From the NCBI GenBank assembly GCA_020444245.1, contig JAHLLI010000005.1, positions 186,001 through 250,000 on the forward strand: a DNA stretch of 64,000 bases, given 5' to 3'. The position numbers and the translations under genes are program-made. This stretch comes from Actinomycetales bacterium (GTDB lineage Bacteria; Actinomycetota; Actinomycetes; Actinomycetales; Cellulomonadaceae). Under the pieces are notes generated by a model that worked only from the letters and a program-made list of their open reading frames with translations, did no database searches and was not told where the DNA came from. Below, piece after piece: positions 14,276 through 23,680 of this stretch (position 1 is its first letter; each line of letters begins with the position of its first letter).

Positions 14276-16168
14276 ATGGACCACCTGCTGTCGCCGTATC
14301 GCCTCGGCGGGCTCGAGCTGCGCAACCGCATCGCTTTCCCCCCGATGACGACGCGACTGTCGGGTCCGGACGGGCACGTGGCCGCGCGCGAGATCGCCTT
14401 CCTGACCGCCAGGGCGCGCGGCGGGGCGGGCCTGATCGTCACCGGCCCCTTCCTGGCCGGGACCGCGATCGAGGAGCCGGCCGGGCTGCTGCGGGCCGAC
14501 GACGACGCGTTCGTGCCCGGCATCGCCAGGCTGGTCGACGCGCTTCGGCGCGAGGGCGCTGCGGTGGGGGCCCAGCTGACCCCTGGCCTCGGCAGGCTGG
14601 CCCGGCCCAGCGGCGAGGCCCCTGTGAGCGCCTCGGCGGTCGACACGCCGGACGGGCGGCGCTGCCGGGAGCTGTCCGGCGCCGAGGTGGAGCAGCTCGT
14701 GACGGACGCCGAGCGGGCTGCGGCACGGCTGGCCGAGGCTGGTGTGGACCTGATCGACGTGGACGCGCGGGGCGGGGGCCTGCTCGACCAGTTCCTCAGC
14801 GAGCTCTGGAACCGGCGGGCCGACGCGTGGGGCGGGGACCTGGCAGGGCGCGCCCGGCTGCTCCTGGCGACCGTCGCCGCCGTGCGCCGCGGTGCGCCCG
14901 GCCTGCCGGTGAGCGTCCGGCTGTCCCTGGCCCAGCACCTGCCGGGCGGCCGCGAGCTGGCCGAGTCGGTCCGAGTCGCGGCGATGCTCGCCCGAGCCGG
15001 CGTCGACCTGGTCGCTGCGCAGGAAGGTGCCGCCGAGCTGCCCTACCTCGTCGTCCCGGACCACCACCAGCCGCCCGGCGCGCACCTGGCGGCCGCGGCG
15101 CGGCTGAGGCGCGACGTCGGGGTCCCGGTCCTGGTGACCGGTGCGACCACGCTGGGCCAGGCCGAGACGGCGCTCGCCGCCGGCGACGTGGACCTGGTGG
15201 GGCTGGGACGGGCGCTGGTGGCCGACCCGGACCTACCGCGGCGGCTGGCCGACGGCGGCCGCCGGAGCCGGCCCTGCGTGCGCTCCAACACCTGCCTGGA
15301 CGCGGTGCGGGCGGGCCGCTCGCTGAGCTGCGCGGTCAACCCGATGGCCGGCTTCGAGACGGCCCTCGCCGTGCGGCCCGCACCTCGGGCCCAGCACGTC
15401 GTGGTGGTCGGCGGAGGCCCGGCCGGGCTCGAGGCGGCGCGGGTCGCTGCACGTCGGGGGCACGCGGTCGACTTGTACGAGGCGGGCTCGCAGGTCGGTG
15501 GCGTGCTCGTCCGCGCGGCGCGGCCGGGGTTCAAGAGCGAGCTGCTGGACCTCGTCGCGTGGTACCGCGCCGAGCTGGCCGAGCTCGGGGTCACGGTGCA
15601 CCTGGACCGTCCGGTCCGGATGGGCTCGTCGGTGCTCGCCGAGGCCGGGCTCGTCGTGCTCGCCACGGGTGCCCGGCCGGTGCGGCCCGATATCTCCGGA
15701 CTCGGCCGCAGCGAGGTCGTCGACGTGCTGGACGTGCGTCGGGCCGATCTCGGACGGCGCGTGGTGATGATCGGCGGAGGGACCTCCGGCGCGGACGCCG
15801 CGCTCGACCTGGCCGACCGCGGCCATCGGGTGACCCTCGTCGAGGCCGGTGACGAGATCGCGCCGGGCGGCCCGTCGGTCAGCCGGGCGGCGCTGCTGGC
15901 CGGCCTCGCGGAGCGCGGGGTGCCCGTGCTCACGGGCACCTTGGTGCACAGCATCGACGACGACGGCGTGCACGCGGTCGGGCCGGACGGTCCGGTGCGT
16001 CTGCCGGCCGACAGCGTGGTCCTGGCGGCCGGGGTGCTGCCCAGCCGGGAGCTCGCGGCGGGCGGGGTGCTCGAGGACCCGCGCGTGCACCTGGTGGGCG
16101 ACTGCGCCTCGCCGGGGACCCTCGGCGACGCGATCCACGCGGGCTTCGCGGCGGGTCTCGCGCTCTAG
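14276..16168 (+). CDS. Old-Yellow-Enzyme-type NADH:flavin oxidoreductase (2,4-dienoyl-CoA reductase-like)
   Basis: This 630-residue protein has an FMN-binding TIM barrel (1-320; RNRIAFPPMTT near the start), an iron-sulfur segment at 334-352 and a C-terminal FAD/NAD(P) region with VVVVGGGPAGLEAARVAA near 380 and VVMIGGGTSGADAALDLAD near 495. This layout matches 2,4-dienoyl-CoA reductase and trimethylamine dehydrogenase. The cluster segment reads CVRSNTC...C (C334, S337, C340, C352), so the second of the four expected cysteine ligands is Ser. Codon 15284-15286 is TCC. The cluster may be altered or absent. The start at 14276 follows GGGGGAGG. The substrate is unknown, and no obvious partner gene is nearby. 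Confidence 0.8.
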   Translation: MDHLLSPYRLGGLELRNRIAFPPMTTRLSGPDGHVAAREIAFLTARARGGAGLIVTGPFLAGTAIEEPAGLLRADDDAFVPGIARLVDALRREGAAVGAQLTPGLGRLARPSGEAPVSASAVDTPDGRRCRELSGAEVEQLVTDAERAAARLAEAGVDLIDVDARGGGLLDQFLSELWNRRADAWGGDLAGRARLLLATVAAVRRGAPGLPVSVRLSLAQHLPGGRELAESVRVAAMLARAGVDLVAAQEGAAELPYLVVPDHHQPPGAHLAAAARLRRDVGVPVLVTGATTLGQAETALAAGDVDLVGLGRALVADPDLPRRLADGGRRSRPCVRSNTCLDAVRAGRSLSCAVNPMAGFETALAVRPAPRAQHVVVVGGGPAGLEAARVAARRGHAVDLYEAGSQVGGVLVRAARPGFKSELLDLVAWYRAELAELGVTVHLDRPVRMGSSVLAEAGLVVLATGARPVRPDISGLGRSEVVDVLDVRRADLGRRVVMIGGGTSGADAALDLADRGHRVTLVEAGDEIAPGGPSVSRAALLAGLAERGVPVLTGTLVHSIDDDGVHAVGPDGPVRLPADSVVLAAGVLPSRELAAGGVLEDPRVHLVGDCASPGTLGDAIHAGFAAGLAL

Positions 16169-16197
16169 GGCAACAGCCCCGCGCAATGTCCGGGCCA

Positions 16198-16237
16198 TTG
16201 GTCCCGTGCCGCCTCTTGCATATACCCCGGGGGGTGT
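16198..16237 (+). promoter_or_regulatory. Hydrogenase promoter with CsoR/CstR-like operator
   Basis: ATACCCCGGGGGGTGT (16222-16237) is the fourth copy of the 16-bp operator. A possible -35 (TTGGTC, 16198-16203) lies 17 nt from a possible -10 (TATACC, 16221-16226), so the operator would cover the -10 and start region. The hydB ATG is about 105 nt downstream. Confidence 0.55.
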
Positions 16238-16341
16238 GTTTCCCCAGGTCAGCGGTGGTACAAGTCCAGACCTTCGTCCTCCCCGGGCTAGCCCCCCATG
16301 GCCCACGCTGGGCGTGCACGCCAAGGTCCTAGGGAGGGCAC

Positions 16342-17490
16342 ATGCGGACGATGGGGCTGGCCGGGCTCGACGAGCTCGTCGCGGCGCTGGGCCGGGCCGG
16401 GTACGAGGTCTACGGCCCACGAGCCCGGGACGGCGCGATCGTTCTCGCGCCGATCGCCGGCGTCGCCGACCTGCCGCACGGTGTGGGGGACACCCAGGAT
16501 GCGGCCTTCTACCGGCTGCGGGATCGCGGCGACGCCAAGGTCTTCGGCTACTCCACGGCGGTCCAGGGTCTCAAGCCGGTGCTCTTCCCCGCCCACGAGC
16601 TGCTGTGGAAGGCCCGCAAGACGCCGATCGGCTTCGACGTGGAGGACGCCGACGCCACGCCGCCCAAGCCCCGGGCCTTCCTCGGTGCGCGGGACTGCGA
16701 CCTGCGAGCCCTGGCGGTGCACGACACCGTGCTCGCCTCGCGCGAGTTCGCCGACAAGGCCTACGGCCAGCGTCGCGAGGGCGTCTTCGTGGTCGCGGTG
16801 ACCTGTTCCGATCCCTGCGGCACGTGCTTCTGCGTCTCGCAGGGCGGCAGCCCGAAGCCCCAGGAGGGCTACGACCTCGCGCTGACCGAGCTGCTCGACG
16901 GCGACGGCCACCGGTTCCTCGTCGAGGTCGGTTCGGAGCGCGGCGCCGAGATCCTCGCCGAGGTGACCACGACGGACGCGCCCCCGACGGACACCGCGGC
17001 GGCGGACGCCGTCGTCGCCGAGGCCACCGCCTCGATGGGCCGCACGCTGGACACCAGCGACCTGCACGACGTGATGTACGCCGCGGCCGACTCCCCGCAC
17101 TGGGACGAGGTCGCCGCCCGGTGCCTGGCCTGCACCAACTGCACGCTGGTCTGTCCGACGTGCTTCTGCACGTCGGTCGAGGACACCACCGACCTGACCA
17201 AGTCGATGACCGAGCGGCACCGGGTGTGGGACTCGTGCTTCGGCTCGAGGTTCTCCTACATCCACGGCGGCGTGGTGCGGGAGAGCGGCAAGTCCCGCTA
17301 CCGGCAGTGGATCACCCACAAGCTCGCGGGCTACCAGGACCAGTTCGGTCTGTCCGGTTGCGTCGGCTGCGGCCGGTGCATCACCTGGTGCCCCGCCGCC
17401 ATCGACATCACGGCCGAGGCCGCCGCGCTGCGCGCCGGCCTGACCACCGGCGCCACCGACGCCCTGGAGACCGCGGGAGAGACCCGATGA
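16342..17490 (+). CDS. hydB: [NiFe] hydrogenase group 3b beta subunit (4Fe-4S protein, HydB-like)
   Basis: The 382-residue protein matches the HydB/sulfhydrogenase beta subunit. It has a central Cys motif, CSDPCGTCFCVS near 154, and two ferredoxin motifs: CLACTNCTLVCPTCFC starting at C261 and CVGCGRCITWCP starting at C340. The subunit relays electrons between the hydrogenase small subunit and the NAD(P)-binding HydG subunit in the cytoplasm. The ATG follows AGGGAGGG. It is first in the run hydB-hydG-hydD-hydA-protease, and overlaps hydG by 4 bp. This gene order is characteristic of group 3b enzymes, some of which also reduce sulfur or polysulfide. Confidence 0.88.
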   Translation: MRTMGLAGLDELVAALGRAGYEVYGPRARDGAIVLAPIAGVADLPHGVGDTQDAAFYRLRDRGDAKVFGYSTAVQGLKPVLFPAHELLWKARKTPIGFDVEDADATPPKPRAFLGARDCDLRALAVHDTVLASREFADKAYGQRREGVFVVAVTCSDPCGTCFCVSQGGSPKPQEGYDLALTELLDGDGHRFLVEVGSERGAEILAEVTTTDAPPTDTAAADAVVAEATASMGRTLDTSDLHDVMYAAADSPHWDEVAARCLACTNCTLVCPTCFCTSVEDTTDLTKSMTERHRVWDSCFGSRFSYIHGGVVRESGKSRYRQWITHKLAGYQDQFGLSGCVGCGRCITWCPAAIDITAEAAALRAGLTTGATDALETAGETR

Positions 17491-18314
17491 CCGCCACCGA
17501 CGTCGTCCGCGACGCGACCGCACCGGGCCCCATGGCGCCCCGGCCGTTCCGGGTCGTCGCGCGGCGCCAGGACACGCACGACACCGCGACGCTCGACCTG
17601 ATCCCGCTGTACGGCGAGCAGGCGAAGTGGCGGTCGGGCCAGTTCATGATGCTGTACGCCTTCGGCGTCGGTGAGATCGCCGTCTCGATCTCCGGCGGGG
17701 CCCTGCCGGGCGAGCCGCTGCGGCACACCATCCGCGACGTCGGCGCCGTGAGCCACGCGCTGGTCTCCTCCCAGGTCGGCGACGTGATCGGGGTCCGGGG
17801 TCCGTTCGGCACCTCGTGGGACGCCATGGACGCGGTGGGCGGCGACGTGATGTTCATCGCCGGCGGCATCGGTCTGGCGCCGCTGCGGCCCTCGATCCTC
17901 GAGGCGATGCGCCGGCGCGGCGAGTTCCGGCACGTGATCCTGCTGTACGGCTCCCGCCCCGGTGAGGGCTTCCTGTTCACCGACGAGATCGAGGACTGGG
18001 AGCGCAACCACGGCTTCACGGTCCACCAGGGCGTGCGCGCCGGCCTGGCCGCCGTGACGTCCGCGCCCACGTTCGACCCGGACCACCTGCTGACCCTGGC
18101 GTGCGGCCCGGACATCATGATGGAGGTCGCCGCGAAGACCCTCGTCGGCAAGGGAGTGCCCGCCGACAAGGTGCGTCTGTCCATGGAGCGCTCGATGCAC
18201 TGCGGGATCGGCCTGTGCGGCCACTGCCAGATGCGCGAGGCCTTCCTGTGCGTGGACGGTCCGGTCTTCAACTACGACCAGCTCATCCCCCTGCTCGCCA
18301 CCGAGGAGCTCTGA
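17487..18314 (+). CDS. hydG: [NiFe] hydrogenase gamma subunit, FAD/NAD(P)-binding (HydG-like)
   Basis: This 275-residue ferredoxin-reductase-type protein has an FAD-binding segment ([16 protein letters not shown], about 49-64), an NAD(P)-binding [15 protein letters not shown] near 122, and a C-terminal Cys cluster CGIGLCGHC starting at C239 with a further Cys in FLCVDGP, which binds [2Fe-2S]. It is the site where the hydrogenase exchanges electrons with NAD(P)H; group 3b enzymes usually prefer NADP. The start overlaps hydB by 4 bp. It resembles DHOD electron-transfer subunits, but the neighbours make the hydrogenase role clear. Confidence 0.87.
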   Translation: MTATDVVRDATAPGPMAPRPFRVVARRQDTHDTATLDLIPLYGEQAKWRSGQFMMLYAFGVGEIAVSISGGALPGEPLRHTIRDVGAVSHALVSSQVGDVIGVRGPFGTSWDAMDAVGGDVMFIAGGIGLAPLRPSILEAMRRRGEFRHVILLYGSRPGEGFLFTDEIEDWERNHGFTVHQGVRAGLAAVTSAPTFDPDHLLTLACGPDIMMEVAAKTLVGKGVPADKVRLSMERSMHCGIGLCGHCQMREAFLCVDGPVFNYDQLIPLLATEEL

Positions 18315-18315
18315 G

Positions 18316-19131
18316 ATGACGACGACGACCACCACGCCGACCGTTGCGGTGTGGAAGTTCGCCTCCTGCGACGGGTGTCAGCTGAACCTGCTGAACGCCG
18401 AGGACGAGCTGCTCGACGTGGCCGAGGCGGTCACCATCGCGTACTTCCCGGAGGCGACCCGCGCGATGCTCCCCGGGCCCTACGACGTGTCGATCGTCGA
18501 GGGCTCGATCACCACGCCGGAGGAGGTCGAGCGGATCAAGCACGTCCGCGAGATCTCCGGGGCGCTCATCACGATCGGCGCGTGTGCGACGCACGGTGGC
18601 ATCCAGGCGCTGCGCAACTACGCCGACGTCGAGGAGTACACCCGCTACGTCTACGCCCACCCGGAGTACATCGAGACGCTGGAGACGTCCACGCCGATCT
18701 CCGAGCACGTCAAGGTCGACTTCGAGCTGCGCGGCTGCCCGGTGGACAAGTACCAGCTCGTCGAGGTGATCTCGGCCTTCGCCCAGGGGCGCCGGCCGCG
18801 GATCCCCACCTACAGCGTGTGCGTGGAGTGCAAGCGGGCCGGGAACATCTGCGTCCCGGTGGCGCACGGCACCCCGTGCCTCGGCCCGGTGACCCAGGCC
18901 GGGTGCGGCGCCATCTGCCCGTCCTTCAACCGTGGGTGCTACGCGTGCTTCGGCCCGCAGGACTCCCAGAACTGCCACGGCATGGCCGACCGGCTCGCCG
19001 CGCTGGGCATGACCAGCGAGGAGATGATCCGGGCCTACCGGACGTTCAACGCGACGTGTGAGCCGTTCCAGGCCGAGAGCCTGCGGCACGAGCGCGCCCG
19101 GAAGGCCGGCGCGGAGGAGGTCGAGGCATGA
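18316..19131 (+). CDS. hydD: [NiFe] hydrogenase small (delta) subunit
   Basis: The 271-residue protein starts with the small-subunit motif [12 protein letters not shown] (C18, C21), followed by IGACATHGG near 95 and [11 protein letters not shown] near 138, the ligands of the proximal [4Fe-4S] cluster. The C-terminal third ([33 protein letters not shown]) carries cysteines for two more clusters. No Tat signal is present, as expected for a cytoplasmic group 3 enzyme. It starts one base after the hydG stop and overlaps hydA by 4 bp. It transfers electrons from the NiFe site in HydA to HydB/HydG. Confidence 0.9.
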   Translation: MTTTTTTPTVAVWKFASCDGCQLNLLNAEDELLDVAEAVTIAYFPEATRAMLPGPYDVSIVEGSITTPEEVERIKHVREISGALITIGACATHGGIQALRNYADVEEYTRYVYAHPEYIETLETSTPISEHVKVDFELRGCPVDKYQLVEVISAFAQGRRPRIPTYSVCVECKRAGNICVPVAHGTPCLGPVTQAGCGAICPSFNRGCYACFGPQDSQNCHGMADRLAALGMTSEEMIRAYRTFNATCEPFQAESLRHERARKAGAEEVEA

Positions 19132-20429
19132 GCATGCAGCCCACGAGCGAGCGCACGCTCTCGGTCGAGGTCCTGGCCCGGGTCGAGGGCGAGGGCGGCC
19201 TGCACCTGTCGATGCGCAACGGCAAGGTCGCAGAGGCGAAGCTCAACATCTTCGAGCCGCCGCGCTTCTACGAGGCGTTCCTGCGGGGCCGGTCGATGAT
19301 GGAGCTGCCGGACCTCACCGCGCGGATCTGCGGGATCTGCCCGGTGGCGTACCAGTTCAGCGCCTGCATGGCGATCGAGGACGCGTGCGGGGTCACCGTG
19401 CCGGACTCGGTGCACGCGCTGCGCCGCCTGCTGTACTGCGGGGAGTGGATCGAGTCCCAGACGCTGCACGTCTACATGCTGCACGCGCCCGACTTCATGG
19501 GGTACGCCGGCGCCATCGAGATGGCCAAGGACTACCCGACCGAGGTCGCACGCGGGCTGAGCATGAAGAAGGCCGGCAACGAGCTCATGACCCTGGTGGG
19601 CGGGCGCTCGGTGCACCCGGTGAACACCAAGATCGGCGGCTTCTACAAGATGCCGTCGGTGGCGGACATGATGGCGCTGCGCCCGGCCCTGGCCCAGGGC
19701 CTGGAGGACGCGCTCGAGACGGTGCGGTTCTGCGCCGGCCTGGAGTTCCCGGAGTTCGAGCGGCCGTACCTGTTCGTCTCGCTCCGCCCGGAGACCGGCT
19801 ACCCGATCGACTCCGGCCGGATCGTGACCAGCCGGGGCGAGGACCTGAGCGTCCGCGAGTTCGTCGAGCGCGTCGAGGAGGTGCACGTCGAGCACTCCAA
19901 CGCGCTGCACGGCGTGCTCGACGGTGAGCCGTACGTGGTCGGTCCGCTGGCCCGCTACTCGCTGAACTTCGACCGGCTGTCGCCGCTGGCCCAGCAGGCC
20001 GCGCGGGACGCCGGGCTCGGGGAGACCTGCTACAACCCGTTCAAGTCGATCATCGTGCGTGCGGTGGAGACCGTCGAGGCCTTCCACGAGGCACTGCGGA
20101 TCATCGACTCGTGGGTCGACGGGCTGCCGGCCTCGGTGCCGGTGCCGCCGCGTGAGGCCGAGGGCTGGGGCGCGACCGAGGCGCCTCGCGGCCTGTGCTT
20201 CCACCGGTACAAGATCGACGACGACGGCCTGGTCACCGACGCTCAGATCGCGCCGCCGACCTCGCAGAACCAGCCGAGCATGGAGGCGGACCTGCGTGAG
20301 CTCGCGCAGGAGTGGATGTGGATGTCGGACGAGGACCTGACGCTGCGCGCCGAGGTCGCGATCCGCAACTACGACCCGTGCATCTCCTGCTCGGTGCACT
20401 TCCTCGACCTGACGGTGGACCGGGGGTGA
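19128..20429 (+). CDS. hydA: [NiFe] hydrogenase large (alpha) subunit
   Basis: The 433-residue protein has both NiFe ligand motifs: [12 protein letters not shown] (C68, C71) and the C-terminal DPCISCSVH (C418, C421, H424). The residues after H424 (FLDLTVDRG) form the extension removed by the maturation endopeptidase encoded next. The length and the lack of a signal sequence fit cytoplasmic group 3b enzymes, which reversibly couple H2 and NADP(H). A GGAGGAGG ribosome site precedes the ATG; a second ATG two codons later is possible. It is encoded in the hydBGDA run behind a CsoR/CstR-like operator. Confidence 0.92.
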   Translation: MSMQPTSERTLSVEVLARVEGEGGLHLSMRNGKVAEAKLNIFEPPRFYEAFLRGRSMMELPDLTARICGICPVAYQFSACMAIEDACGVTVPDSVHALRRLLYCGEWIESQTLHVYMLHAPDFMGYAGAIEMAKDYPTEVARGLSMKKAGNELMTLVGGRSVHPVNTKIGGFYKMPSVADMMALRPALAQGLEDALETVRFCAGLEFPEFERPYLFVSLRPETGYPIDSGRIVTSRGEDLSVREFVERVEEVHVEHSNALHGVLDGEPYVVGPLARYSLNFDRLSPLAQQAARDAGLGETCYNPFKSIIVRAVETVEAFHEALRIIDSWVDGLPASVPVPPREAEGWGATEAPRGLCFHRYKIDDDGLVTDAQIAPPTSQNQPSMEADLRELAQEWMWMSDEDLTLRAEVAIRNYDPCISCSVHFLDLTVDRG

Positions 20430-20908
20430 CCCACCCGCCGGCTCGGCGCGTCGTCGTCGGCCTCGGTGCCCCCGACCGGGGCGATGACGCGGTGGGCCCG
20501 ACCGTCGCACGCGAGGTCGCGGCGGTCCTGGCCCAGCGGCCGGTCCCGGGCGTCGAGGTCCTCGAGCGCGAGGACCCGACGGCGCTGCTCGACGTCTGGG
20601 CGGGCGCCGAGCTCACGGTGGTGTGCGACGCCGTGCGCTCCGGCTCACCGCCAGGGACGCTGCACGTCGTGCGCACCGGCAAGGACCTGCCGCCGCTGAC
20701 CGAGGGCCACGTCCAGGAGGCCGGGTCCCACGACTTCGGCCTGGCGTCGGCGATCGAGCTGGCGCGAGCGCTGGGGCGACTGCCGGAGCACGTCGTGGTG
20801 GTGGGCGTCGAGGCCCGCTCGTTCGAGTGGGGCGAGCCGCTGACGCGCCAGGTGGCGGGCGCGGTGCCCTCCGCCGTCGCCGAGGTCATGGCCCTGCTGC
20901 GCTCCTGA
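20426..20908 (+). CDS. hycI: Hydrogenase maturation protease
   Basis: This 160-residue protein opens with VVVGLGAPDRGDDAVGP, the nickel-sensing motif of HybD/HycI/HoxW endopeptidases, and has a second acidic site near 70 (VVCDAV) and a His in EAGSHDFGLASA. It removes the C-terminal peptide of the large subunit after Ni insertion. The GTG start is in a 4-bp overlap with the hydA stop. The symbol hycI is used only as a family name; the target is almost certainly the adjacent HydA. Confidence 0.85.
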   Translation: MTHPPARRVVVGLGAPDRGDDAVGPTVAREVAAVLAQRPVPGVEVLEREDPTALLDVWAGAELTVVCDAVRSGSPPGTLHVVRTGKDLPPLTEGHVQEAGSHDFGLASAIELARALGRLPEHVVVVGVEARSFEWGEPLTRQVAGAVPSAVAEVMALLRS

Positions 20909-21061
20909 CCGACCCCGCGCCCGGCGCCGGGCTCACGACGCCGCGGTGGCCGAGTACGACCAGGGGTGGACGTCGGCGCCCCGCGCCCGGTACCCGGGGC
21001 GGGGCGGTGGTCCGCCCGTGCGGCGATGTGCCAGGCCGGCCGCGCCGGGAGGCTCGTCTCC

Positions 21062-21478
21062 ATGAGCGCCCCGGGCCGCCATGCGCCGAACCTCACCGCA
21101 CGCCACGGGGCGGGCGTCGGGACGCGGCGTCGTCCCGCGGCGCACGACGCCCCGAGGCGCGTCCGGGCAGGCGTGGTCGTCGCGCTCCTCAGCCTCGTCG
21201 CCGCCGTGGCGTGGGCGCTTGCCGGGCTGCCCGAGGCCCGTGCCGCGGTGCAGGGCTGGGTGGGCGGTCCGGACGGTGGCTCCGCGCCCGTCGCGGCACC
21301 GCCGCACGCGCCCGCCTCGCCCGCCCCCGGCACCGACGGCCTCGTGCCGGAGCTGGCCGCGCGGTTCACGTCGGCGCGGGCGAGCGCCGGACAACGAGCC
21401 TGGCACTTCGAGGTGCTCGTCGCTCCCGGTGGGACGTGCCCGGCGACGAGCCCCGACGCGGCCGCGCTGTGGCGGTGA
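21062..21478 (+). pseudogene. Internally deleted M15 (VanY-type) carboxypeptidase remnant
   Basis: The open frame encodes about 138 residues: an Arg-rich start, one membrane anchor (VRAGVVVALLSLVAAVAWALA), a Pro/Ala linker, then GLVPELAARFTSARASAG joined directly to QRAWHFEVLVAPGGTCP. In M15 D-Ala-D-Ala carboxypeptidases the first of these opens the catalytic domain and the second closes it, with W-H-F-E holding the last zinc ligand. Some 90 residues that should lie between them, including the first His and the Asp ligand, are missing. The intact M15 protein at 45877 ends in the same WHFE form. An in-frame internal deletion is the simplest reading. A small unrelated membrane protein cannot be excluded. 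Confidence 0.5.
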
Positions 21479-21512
21479 CGTCCGTGGCGCGCCCGGGTCG
21501 CCGCGGGCGGGG

Positions 21513-22571
21513 TCAGCAGATCCGGGGGAGCTGCTCGCCCACCAGCATGTCGACGATCCGCTCCGAGCCCACCAGCGTGCGGGCGGTGACCATCCCCGGG
21601 TGCTCGGCGACCACGGTGCCGATCCGGGTCGCGCCCTCGCCCTCGGGCAGCGCGCGCATCGCCTCGAGGACGGCGTCGGCCGTCTCGGCGGGCACCACGG
21701 CGACGAGCTTGCCCTCGTTGGCCACGTGGTACGGGTCGAGGCCGAGCATCTCGCACGCACCGCGCACCGGGTCGGGGATCGGCACCGCCGAGTCGTCGAT
21801 CACCATGCCGACGCCAGAGGCCTCGGCGATCTCGTTGACGGCCGACGCGAGGCCGCCGCGGGTCGGGTCGCGCAGCACCTTGATGCCGGGCTCGACCGCG
21901 AGCATCGCCGCGACGAGGCCGTTGAGGGCCTGGGTGTCCGAGGCGATCTCTGCCTCGAACTCGAGCCCCTCGCGCACGCTCATGATCGCCACGCCGTGCA
22001 GGCCGATCGGGCCGGAGAGCAGCAGCACGTCACCGGGCCGGGCGCGGTCCGCGCCGAGCTGCACGCCGGCGGGCACGACGCCGATCCCTGCGGTGTTGAT
22101 GAAGATCTGGTCCGCCGCGCCGCGGCCGACCACCTTGGTGTCACCCGTGACGATCCGGGTCCCGGCCTTCGCGGCCGCGCGGGCCGCCGAGGCGGTGAGC
22201 GCGCCGAGGTCCTCCAGCAGCAGGCCCTCCTCGATGACGTAGGCGAGCGACAGCCCCGCCGGCTGGGCGCCCATCATCGCCAGGTCGTTGACCGTGCCGT
22301 TGACCGCGAGCTCGGCGATGTCGCCGCCGGGGAACACCAGCGGCGAGACCACGAACGAGTCCGTGGTGAACGCCACCCGCGTGCCGCCGACGTCCAGCAC
22401 TGCCGCGTCGTTGAGCGGACCGCCGGGGGACGCGTCGGCCAGGCACGGAGCGAGCACGTCGCGCATCAGGGCGCCGGACAGCTGCCCGCCGGAGCCGTGC
22501 CCGAGGATCACCCGCGAGCCCTCCGGGATCGGGACCGGGCAGGTCAGGGCCAGGGGGTCGATGGTCGTCAT
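21513..22571 (-). CDS. hypE: Hydrogenase maturation protein HypE
   Basis: This 352-residue protein has the PurM/ThiL-like ATPase fold (ILGHGSGGQLSGALM at the start, LNDAAVLDVGG, FTTDSFVVSP, GDTKVVGRG) and ends in PRIC. The C-terminal cysteine receives the carbamoyl group from HypF and is dehydrated to thiocyanate to supply the CN ligands of the NiFe site. The ATG at 22571 shares a base with the hypD stop (TGATG), so the two are coupled. It is last in the hypFCDE run on the minus strand, convergent with hydBGDA. Confidence 0.93.
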   Translation of the reverse strand: MTTIDPLALTCPVPIPEGSRVILGHGSGGQLSGALMRDVLAPCLADASPGGPLNDAAVLDVGGTRVAFTTDSFVVSPLVFPGGDIAELAVNGTVNDLAMMGAQPAGLSLAYVIEEGLLLEDLGALTASAARAAAKAGTRIVTGDTKVVGRGAADQIFINTAGIGVVPAGVQLGADRARPGDVLLLSGPIGLHGVAIMSVREGLEFEAEIASDTQALNGLVAAMLAVEPGIKVLRDPTRGGLASAVNEIAEASGVGMVIDDSAVPIPDPVRGACEMLGLDPYHVANEGKLVAVVPAETADAVLEAMRALPEGEGATRIGTVVAEHPGMVTARTLVGSERIVDMLVGEQLPRIC

Positions 22572-23680
22572 CAGACGGTCACTCTCCGTGCGTCCAGGCC
22601 GCGGTTGGCCGAGTGGAAGGCCGCGCAGGTGCCCTCCGCGCTGACCATCGGGGCGCCGAGGGGGTGCTGCGGGGAGCACAGCGTGCCGTAGGCGGTGCAG
22701 TCGAGCGGCAGCTTCTCGCCGGTGAGGATCTGGCCCGCGATGCAGGCCGGGTGCTCGAGGGTGTGGATGTCGCCGACCTCGAACTTGGTCTCCGCGTCGT
22801 AGGCCGCGTACTCCGGCCGCAGGTGGTACCCGGACTGCGGGATCTCGCCGACGCCGCGCCAGGTGCGGTCGCCGATCTCGAAGACGTCGAAGATCTGCTT
22901 CTGGGCCAGCGGCACGCCCTCGCGCTTCACGGCGCGCGCGTACTGGTTCTCGACCTCGTGCCGGCCCTCCTCGAGCTGGCGGATCGCCATGAGCATGCCC
23001 TCGAGCAGGTCGAGCGGCTCGAACCCGGTGACCACGATCGGCACCCGGTACTTCTCGGCGATCGGCTCGTACTCGGTCCAGCCCATCACCGCGCAGACGT
23101 GCCCGGCGGCCAGGAACGACTGCACCTGGTTGGTGGGGGAGTCCAGCAGCGACGTCATCGCCGGGGGTACGAGCACGTGGCTGACCACCACGGAGTAGTT
23201 GTCGATGCCCTGCGCCTTGGCCTGGGCGATGGCCATCGCGTTGGCCGGGGCCGTGGTCTCGAAGCCCACGGCGAAGAACACGACCTCCTTGTCGGGGTTG
23301 TCCTTGGCGATCTTCAGCGCGTCCAGCGGGTTGTAGACGATGCGCACGTCGGCGCCGCGCGCCTTGAGCGCGAGCAGGTCGGTGTCCGTGCCGGGGACCC
23401 GCAGCATGTCGCCGTAGCTGGTGAAGATCACGTTCGGCCGGGCGGCGATCGCCAGCGCCTTGTCGATCTGCTCGAGCGGCGTCACACAGACCGGGCAGCC
23501 CGGGCCGTGGATCATCCGCACGCCCTCGGGCAGCGCCTCGTCCAGACCCTGCTTGACGATGGTGTGGGTCTGCCCGCCACAGACCTCCATGAGGGTCCAC
23601 GGGCGGGTCGTGATGCGGTGGATCTCCGCGAGCAGGGACTTGGCGAGCTCGGGGTCTCGGTACTCGTCGAGGTACTTCAC
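22571..23680 (-). CDS. hypD: Hydrogenase maturation protein HypD
   Basis: The 369-residue protein has all the HypD signatures: [11 protein letters not shown] near 32, [12 protein letters not shown] near 60, [10 protein letters not shown] near 140 and a C-terminal Cys set ([24 protein letters not shown]) that includes the [4Fe-4S] ligands. Together with HypC it is the scaffold where Fe(CN)2CO is assembled. It overlaps hypC by 4 bp. A normal length and no missing motif point to a functional gene. Confidence 0.94.
   Translation of the reverse strand: MKYLDEYRDPELAKSLLAEIHRITTRPWTLMEVCGGQTHTIVKQGLDEALPEGVRMIHGPGCPVCVTPLEQIDKALAIAARPNVIFTSYGDMLRVPGTDTDLLALKARGADVRIVYNPLDALKIAKDNPDKEVVFFAVGFETTAPANAMAIAQAKAQGIDNYSVVVSHVLVPPAMTSLLDSPTNQVQSFLAAGHVCAVMGWTEYEPIAEKYRVPIVVTGFEPLDLLEGMLMAIRQLEEGRHEVENQYARAVKREGVPLAQKQIFDVFEIGDRTWRGVGEIPQSGYHLRPEYAAYDAETKFEVGDIHTLEHPACIAGQILTGEKLPLDCTAYGTLCSPQHPLGAPMVSAEGTCAAFHSANRGLDARRVTV

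Noticed and set aside
20918-20931. Palindrome GCCCGGCGCCGGGC after the maturation protease gene
   Set aside because: It is a GC-only palindrome without a loop or T-run; too weak to call a terminator.
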